From the NCBI RefSeq assembly GCF_037042905.1, contig NW_026974141.1, positions 7,047,001 to 7,111,000 of the forward strand: a stretch of 64,000 nucleotides of DNA, in the 5' to 3' direction. Of the stretch, positions 58,801 to 64,000 are shown one piece after another. The DNA is from Lytechinus pictus. Taxonomy: Eukaryota > Echinodermata > Echinoidea > Temnopleuroida > Toxopneustidae. A model generated the notes under the pieces. It saw nothing but the letters and a program-made list of their open reading frames with translations, did not search any database and was not told where the DNA came from. Every line of letters begins with the position of its first letter. Positions within the stretch are counted from its first letter, which is position 1. Position numbers and translations under genes: made by a program.

Positions 58801-60187
58801 GCTTGATATTACAATAGACCCCTATAAAGTGCCCAATGCAGCAGCTTAAGGCTAACATAATAGAAAGGGATGCATTGTCATTAACATACTTGTATCCAAG
58901 AGAGGGGAATGTCTATAGTCATAGAGGCTGTGTTCACACAGCATACAATCTAGATTAAAGGAAGTGTTCACATGATACAGTATATCAGTGCCTGTCTACA
59001 TCTGTTATTGTTCGCCATAATTTGATATTGACTGAAGTTAGCGACCAAAAGATGTGCCTACAGACGGCTCAACCGTTCGTTCGCGTTCACCGCGTGTTCG
59101 CATGATTTGGTCGCTAACTTCAGTCCATATCAAAATTATAGCAAAGCGATGTCTAAGAATTTGAAAGATGACTTCGAGATCCACTCACACTAGTGCGAGG
59201 TTTTTAGTATTAGTATACTAACCTCGCACCAAGAAGAGTATAGTAAATTGTGCAAATTGAGCTGGGGGGGGGGGGAGATTTTTGCACTTTTGTTTAATTT
59301 GTCGTCACCCACAGTCACGTCCTCAACGTTTAGGCCTACTACAGTGTACTTCTCGAATTCCTTTCAACTTTGTGCCAATAAAATGATTCTGATTTTGATG
59401 TGTAATATAAAGTTAATTTTGGTTTGTCTTTTCCATAATTCAGGAGATACTTCATTGATGAGTCTGCAATGAAGGATCATTTTCGAAGCAAGACACATAA
59501 ACGGAGGTAAGCATTATGGAATAATAGAGTTAAAAACTAGATGAAAAAAATCATATGTAATTGCTTTTGCGCATATTGTATACAATATACGCCTTATTAA
59601 AAGATGAGAAAAGATTTCAATGCACATCATTTTGCTCTTGGTGCGATTCTGCCACAGGTTAAATCTTGCATTAAATTTGTTTCATGTCGCTATTTTATTA
59701 AACACCACTTTGACGTATGACAGTAACTCATGAGAATAGGGAAAGTAATGATGGACATGGCCTTTTTACATGGATGGAATTTAAATAATATTATTATATT
59801 TTGATATATGGATGGTCATGCCCATTCATTTCCTTATTCCATACAATCGGGGAATGCACAACATCTCCTGGCCTTGGATTATGATATTGCTTATTCAAAG
59901 GATAAATGAAAAGTAGAGAATATTTGATGTTTCGTTATCAGAAATGCAACAGATCTGCTTATCTGTATATTGAAGTGTTAATGCAAGCTTGTCAATCATG
60001 TTTTTTTTTAACTTTGACCTTTGACCTTAGATTGAAAGCGCTCGAGTTGGAGCCCTACACACAGAAAGAAGCCGAAGCAGCTGCAGGGATGGGATCATAT
60101 CAACCACCTAAGAAGAGAGTAATGGTTACCCAACAGGCTACACAACAGGATGTGAATATGGATGAAGACAAGAGGGACCAAACATGA
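55678..60187 (+). CDS. ZNF593: ZNF593 / Bud20-type zinc finger protein, whole gene (3 exons)
   Basis: ZNF593 is a small nuclear C2H2 protein. Its yeast homologue Bud20 is a shuttling factor for export of pre-60S ribosomal particles, and human ZNF593 was described as modulating Oct-2 DNA binding. Coding exons are 55678-55871, 59444-59506 and 60031-60187; the phases join to 137 residues, against about 134 in human. The N-terminus is Arg/Lys-rich (residues 1-28), followed by DLDEIDEDL. The zinc finger spans Cys61, Cys64, His77 and His83 (C-x2-C-x12-H-x5-H) with the family string [10 protein letters not shown], then [17 protein letters not shown] at 92-108, another family hallmark. The finger is split by intron 1. 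The start is the only ATG in frame and gives the conserved basic N-terminus. Confidence 0.95.
56415..57048. mobile_element. MITE in ZNF593 intron 1
   Basis: Left end TATGGTGAGACTACCACATA + TCGACCAC, right end GTGGTCGATAAGGGGTAGTT + CCAACCATA, inverted with a few mismatches. A second inner pair (CTTTTGAAACCGACCACC and GGTGGTCGGTTTCAAAAG) is a perfect inverse. 634 bp, non-coding. Confidence 0.85.
57105..57918. mobile_element. TAGGGACAG-ended element in ZNF593 intron 1
   Basis: Left TAGGGACAGCGATTTTCCGT, right GGAAAATCACTGTCCCTA, flanked by gatttc on both sides (57099-57104 and 57919-57924). TTCCGTTTCA-like phrases are repeated near both ends. The TAGGG terminus suggests hAT. 814 bp, non-coding. 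Confidence 0.8.
57925..59014. other. ZNF593 intron 1, right part, nothing recognised
   Basis: No exon or clear repeat. TATGGACTCACGCGAAG-type short duplications at 58100-58125 are the only structure noted. Confidence 0.35.
59015..59145. mobile_element. palindromic MITE in ZNF593 intron 1
   Basis: Left ATAATTTGATATTGACTGAA + GTTAGCGACCAAA, right TTTGGTCGCTAACTTCAGTC + CATATCAAAATTAT. A partial relative lies at 33670-33760. Confidence 0.8.
59444..59506 (+). CDS. ZNF593: ZNF593 exon 2
   Basis: Short 63-bp exon encoding [20 protein letters not shown] with both zinc-binding His residues. Acceptor AATTCAG|GAGA, donor CGGAG|gtaagc. Confidence 0.97.
60031..60187 (+). CDS. ZNF593: ZNF593 exon 3 and stop
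   Basis: Encodes [20 protein letters not shown], then GSYQPPKKR and an acidic tail [10 protein letters not shown] with TGA at 60185-60187. Acceptor GACCTTAG|ATTG after a pyrimidine-rich tract. Confidence 0.97.
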
Positions 60188-60272
60188 TCCTTGGGGAACA
60201 CCACTTCTGGAAATCAGTCAAATGAACAATGATCCCTCTACGGGTAACACAGCAAAAATTTTAGTTTGACTG

Positions 60273-60278
60273 AATAAA
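60273..60278 (+). promoter_or_regulatory. candidate poly(A) signal for ZNF593
   Basis: AATAAA 86 bp after the stop codon. It is the first canonical signal downstream; the cleavage site is not visible. Confidence 0.5.
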
Positions 60279-61214
60279 TGAAGAGACTACATTCATGATG
60301 CAATACTTTCAAAGATCAATGTAATCATGGATTATAAATGCAGACCAAGACAAAAACTAGATGTTTGTGAGAGAGAGGCCTAACCTAAAATGGTTCTTTA
60401 ATAAGTGATGTAAAAGTAAAATTGCTTAAGTAGACCTTACAGAAGTCAATATTTGACCATATTCAAGCAATATTTTTTAAGATCAGATAGTGCAAAATAT
60501 CTGTTCCTCTTCTACATGTAAGTCAAACAGATTTTATATGGTTCCAACTCCCAAGTGATTGGATGTGTATTTGCACATTTGATGGTACATGTCCATCCAC
60601 ACCCACCCTATACATGTATGTGCATGTACCTGTCACATGTTAAAACCGATCTAGCATTGCCCCTATTTCATTTGGAAGAAGGAAAAGAAATTTATTGTTT
60701 GGTAAGTTGTGGAAAACTCGACACTGATAAAATATTTTTTTTGACCAAATTTTCCCTACAATTAACTTCCTTGGAACCCTTTGCATGAATCCTATGGGCC
60801 ATTCACATTGGCCATCACATTTCACAATCGTTTGTAATCCATTTATATAAGAAATATACAGGGACCACGGAACTGGGGGGGTGTTCAGCCCCCTCCCCCA
60901 CACTTTTTTCCAAAACCGTGTACAAAAACCTGTTTGTGATATTTTGCATGGTCACCCCCCTTACATGTAATTTTGACTCCCCCCCCCCCCAATTTTCGAA
61001 ACCATTCTGCAGCCCCTGCTATAAAAGAATTGTTCAAATATTTGATTATCAAAGAATTCAATTAGAAAAAAATGTTTATAAAGGGGATGTCCAATAAATC
61101 AGGAATTATGATATTACATTTTTCACGGGAATTCATGAAGTTCCCCATTACCTTCTGTGATGCGTAATATCTCATTTTTAACAACTGAGCAAGTTTAAAG
61201 ATTTCTTTTCATCT
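60279..61214. other. downstream of ZNF593, nothing recognised
   Basis: ZNF593 3' UTR and intergenic DNA. C-rich runs at 60880-60995 resemble MITE interiors, but no paired ends were found. Confidence 0.35.
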
Positions 61215-61372
61215 GGGGAGCGTTTCATAAAGGACTTGTCAGACGTTTTATCCGACAAGTCCCATTTTATCTGACAGTTGCCATAGTAACAGTGCTTCTT
61301 AGCCAATCAACATCAAGGAAAATTGTCAGATCTGAAAACTCGTCGGACAAAAATGCTGATGAAACACTCCCC
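61215..61372. mobile_element. 158-bp MITE
   Basis: Inverted ends GGGGAGCGTTTCATAAAGG and GATGAAACACTCCCC. Inner inverted pairs include ACTTGTCAGACGTTTTATCC and its partner around TCTGAAAACTCGTCGGAC. Typical snapback MITE. Confidence 0.8.
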
Positions 61373-61444
61373 TGATTTAGATGATATTTTCAGTGTTCTA
61401 CCCTGCCTGATTGATCTCTCTTCATGTCGTACATTGGATTTTAA

Positions 61445-62212
61445 CCCTAACTAGGCCGGGCTTTTTGGGCTGTTCTGTGGCCGGGGGGTTGATTCAACCC
61501 CCCCCCCCCCTGAGATCTCGACCGCCGATCGCGCGAGCGCCGCAAAAATTTGCACGCTGGTAGTGAGCGATATAATCTACAAGGCTGTATGGTAAAATTT
61601 TCCAAAATAATGAGATTTTATTTTATATGAATTATGCTAATTTATGCATAAATCATACTTTTTGCTCTAATTCACTAAATAAAGCTCCTAGAATGCTAAT
61701 TTTTGGTAAAAATGTTCTTTGTAGCATTCCTAACAATGGCAATTGAAAAAAACTTTGGTTTGGAAATCAATTTCTTATGTATTTTATTGTTTTATGAATT
61801 TTTTATGTATTTCTTTGTTTTTCAACCTTTTGTTTTTCTTTGTTTTTTTTCACCAGATTTATTGCACAACCTTTTTGAAGCATAATTATGCTAAAATCAA
61901 TTGCTTTCAGCTGTTTTAAGTAAAAATAATCATATCTTTATGAATAAGATGAGAAAACTCAATTTGCATTGACTTTGTACACAAAATCACGTTTTGGAAC
62001 AATTTTTGGTCTGACATGCACTTACAAAATGTTGCGTAATTTCGGATCCACGTACCCGGGCGTCGTAAATTTGGTCTCAAAAGATGCGCGGGATTTAAAA
62101 GTATAAACTCTGCGAGTGGGGCGGTCAAAGAATGTCGCGCGGCAGAATGATCGCAGAAAATGTTGAGGGGGGGTTGATTCAACCACCCCCCCCCCCCCCG
62201 GCCATTTTAGGG
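61445..62212. mobile_element. piggyBac-like non-autonomous element
   Basis: TTAA on both sides (61441-61444, 62213-62216). Left end CCCTAACTAGGCCGGG, right end CCGGCCATTTTAGGG (inverse CCCTAAAATGGCCGG). TTAA duplications with CCCTAA-type ends are the piggyBac hallmark. GGTTGATTCAACC-containing G/C runs form a second inverted pair inside the termini. No transposase; the 60-codon Phe-rich frame at 61703 is not a gene. Confidence 0.8.
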
Positions 62213-62529
62213 TTAAAGAAATTAAAGCTTATTTTGAATAAATTGCAAGAAACACATTATTTTACTTAATGATTGTTATTATATTATAAACGAAGTAAAC
62301 AAGACTCGGTTTATAGCAATTTCAGAAATTTTCTGTCAAAATTTTATTGTGAATTTCTACACTTTAACAGTATGTTTTGAGAAGGTAATCCACTTTTTAG
62401 CCCCTATTTACTGTTTCTCATTTTACGAAAGGCGAAATGTACAAAACAATTATTAAAAACTATAACTGCAATTTTTTTACAAATTGTGTTTTAGTGTACA
62501 GGGTGTAAAGTTTCACAGAAAAATGTGCT

Positions 62530-62803
62530 GGGCCCCGTCTTACAAAAAGTTACAATTGATCCAATCAATCGTAACTCTATGGAAATCCATCAGTGTCATA
62601 ATTTTTTTCTTCAGGAAATTTGCACAATGCCCTTTGTAAACAAAGAGAAGCACAGTGAATTTTCAAGAAAACAATAAACGCACGGAATATACATCAGAGT
62701 TAAAAAATATTTTGAACAAACATGCAAAATAGATGTTGACGTTGCTGGCCGTCCATAGTTGCGATTGATTGGATCAATCGTAACTCTTTGTAAGACGGAG
62801 CCC
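62530..62803. mobile_element. MITE family B, copy 1
   Basis: Left GGGCCCCGTCTTACAAAAAG + TTACAATTGATCC, right GGATCAATCGTAACTCTTTG + TAAGACGGAGCCC. A close relative lies at 63344-63615. Confidence 0.85.
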
Positions 62804-62814
62804 AGTATCTTTTG

Positions 62815-63055
62815 GCCCATTTGGTCTCATCCCACATGGTCTAATCCTAATTCATCTTCATGTATAACCAGTTCATCTTTTAGCCGTTTGATCCAACTGT
62901 TGTCCAGTTACCATTCTGTCTAATTTCGAGTAAGTCTCTGCCTGCCCATTTTATCTAACTCTGTTTAGTCAATCTGGTTAGATGCACTGTTTATGAAGCG
63001 AATTTCAATTTAACAAAGCATGAAATAGTAGACGAAATGGAGATCAAACCAAATT
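62815..63055. repeat. GGTCTAAT/CCAATT repeat family, copy 2
   Basis: Phrases such as CCCATTTGGTCTCATCCCAC, ATGGTCTAATCC and ACCAGTTCATCTTTTAGCC, with inverse phrases (GACGAAATGGAGATCAAACC, AAATTGGCATTAG) at the right end. Confidence 0.65.
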
Positions 63056-63343
63056 GGCATTAGGGGGTGTTAAAAAGAAAATATTTGCAATCAATTGCAA
63101 ATATTCTGTTGCAATTTTACAATTGATGGATCCATTTTAACTGTAACAAATTAGATCATACTGCTTGTTTTAAGAAGCAGATTAGAAATCAATCGCCAAT
63201 TGGTAATACATTTCAAAACTTACGATCGATTTGGGGGCAAAAAATAGAATTGCAATTTTAGACTGACAATTAGACTAGGTGGGTAGTAGATCAATTACGG
63301 AGAAGACCAAAAAGCTTTTAGACAAAATTGATAGTTAGACCAT

Positions 63344-63615
63344 GGCCCTGTCTCACAAAGGGTTACGATTGATCCGATCAATCGCAACTCTATGGAAATC
63401 CAACCATATCATAATTTTTTCAATGAAAGATTTGCACAATGTCCTTTGTATGCAAAGAGAAGCGCAGTGAATCTTAAAAAACAATGAATGCATGAATATA
63501 CATCATAGCTAGAAAATATTTTGAACAAACATGCATAATAGATGTTGACATTGCTGGCCGTCCATAGTTGTGATTGATCATCAGATCAATCGTAACTCTT
63601 TGTAAGACGGGGCCC
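63344..63615. mobile_element. MITE family B, copy 2
   Basis: Left GGCCCTGTCTCACAAAGGG + TTACGATTGATCC, right GATCAATCGTAACTCTTTGT + AAGACGGGGCCC. The interior (GCTGGCCGTCCATAGTTG, GAATATACATCA) matches copy 1. 63056-63343 between them shows repeated CAATTGCAA-like phrases and no gene. Confidence 0.85.
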
Positions 63616-63839
63616 ATATGCATGGGTAGATCAACTGCAAGTCGAGTAAAAACCATGTGAGAGAGGGGAGGGGGGGCTGTCTAAAACTGAGTTGTGAAGG
63701 GAGGGGGCAAGGGCAAAAATCAAGACGATTATTTGGTAGCTTCTCAGTTCGTTCATGAGATGAAATTTCCAAGGAAAAATTGTATTTTCAATTTCCTTCC
63801 ATTTTTCATGTTTTTTTTAATTGTTGTGCCCCCCCCCCC

Positions 63840-64000
63840 AACGGTTTATTTCCAATGCCAATTCATCCAATTGCCAACTTGTCTACTACCATTTGGTCTA
63901 CTCACCACATGGTCTACTTTCATTCAGTCTAATGCCATTCCGTGTAATAACCAGTTGGTCCAATAGCCATTTAGTCCATATACCAGTTGGTCTAATTAAA
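63840..64000. repeat. GGTCTAAT/CCAATT repeat family, copy 3 (cut by window end)
   Basis: CCAATGCCAATTCATCCAAT, GCCAACTTGTCTACTACC and ACCAGTTGGTCCAATAGCC closely follow the order seen at 7700-7850. Truncated by the end of the window. Confidence 0.75.

Overview
This is eukaryotic, gene-poor, intron-rich DNA packed with small DNA transposons. The best guess is a sea urchin or close relative, i.e. a marine deuterostome. Reasons are GT-AG introns of 0.4-3.6 kb, a very dense load of inverted-repeat elements, scattered tRNA-headed SINE-like copies, and repeat families I associate with echinoid genomes: the GCGAAGCGCG arrays, the GGTCTAAT/CCAATT family, and an AACACCAGCCCGGT fragment near 29 kb. The species cannot be fixed from the sequence alone.

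Host genes. (1) At 4828-4915 on the minus strand is the first coding exon of a Ras-like small GTPase, ending inside its P-loop; the other exons were not found. (2) From 10817 to 22259 on the minus strand is a complete IBA57 gene, the folate-binding mitochondrial Fe-S assembly factor. It has eight coding exons whose phases all join to give 361 residues, close to the human length, with the KGCYLGQE signature; intron 5 is a GC-AG intron. (3) From 55678 to 60187 on the plus strand is a complete ZNF593 (yeast Bud20 homologue) gene, three exons and 137 residues, with a C2H2 finger split by intron 1. (4) A lone exon-like segment at 35838-35954 lies inside a large transposon-like block.

Mobile DNA. 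The largest coding feature is a non-LTR retrotransposon on the minus strand (49032-54907). One uninterrupted frame of about 1,912 codons encodes a reverse transcriptase (YMDD), a CCHC zinc motif and a C-terminal PD-(D/E)XK endonuclease, as in the R2/R4/NeSL/HERO group. Its N-terminus is unusual: three near-identical basic, Trp-containing modules separated by Asp/Asn-rich linkers. Both ends lie in (AAT)n microsatellite, which suggests TAA-repeat targeting like Dong/R4. Its 5' end is probably truncated within the module array.

From 27964 to 40025 is a 12-kb element with hAT hallmarks (CAGGG termini, perfect 8-bp duplication agcggagt). Nested in it is a 9.8-kb segment with CCCTTATAAAAA ends and ATGGT satellites at both ends. 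Other clear elements are: a 2-kb hAT-like element at 42771; a 206-bp hAT MITE at 55051 with a perfect 8-bp duplication; a piggyBac-like element at 61445 with TTAA on both sides; a 1.75-kb foldback at 25045; a 2.8-kb palindrome of about 190-bp tandem units at 44949; and hairpin-array elements at 34.5 and 40.5 kb. Most other open frames are translations of pyrimidine tracts, satellites or palindromes and are not genes. No link in function between the host genes is evident.
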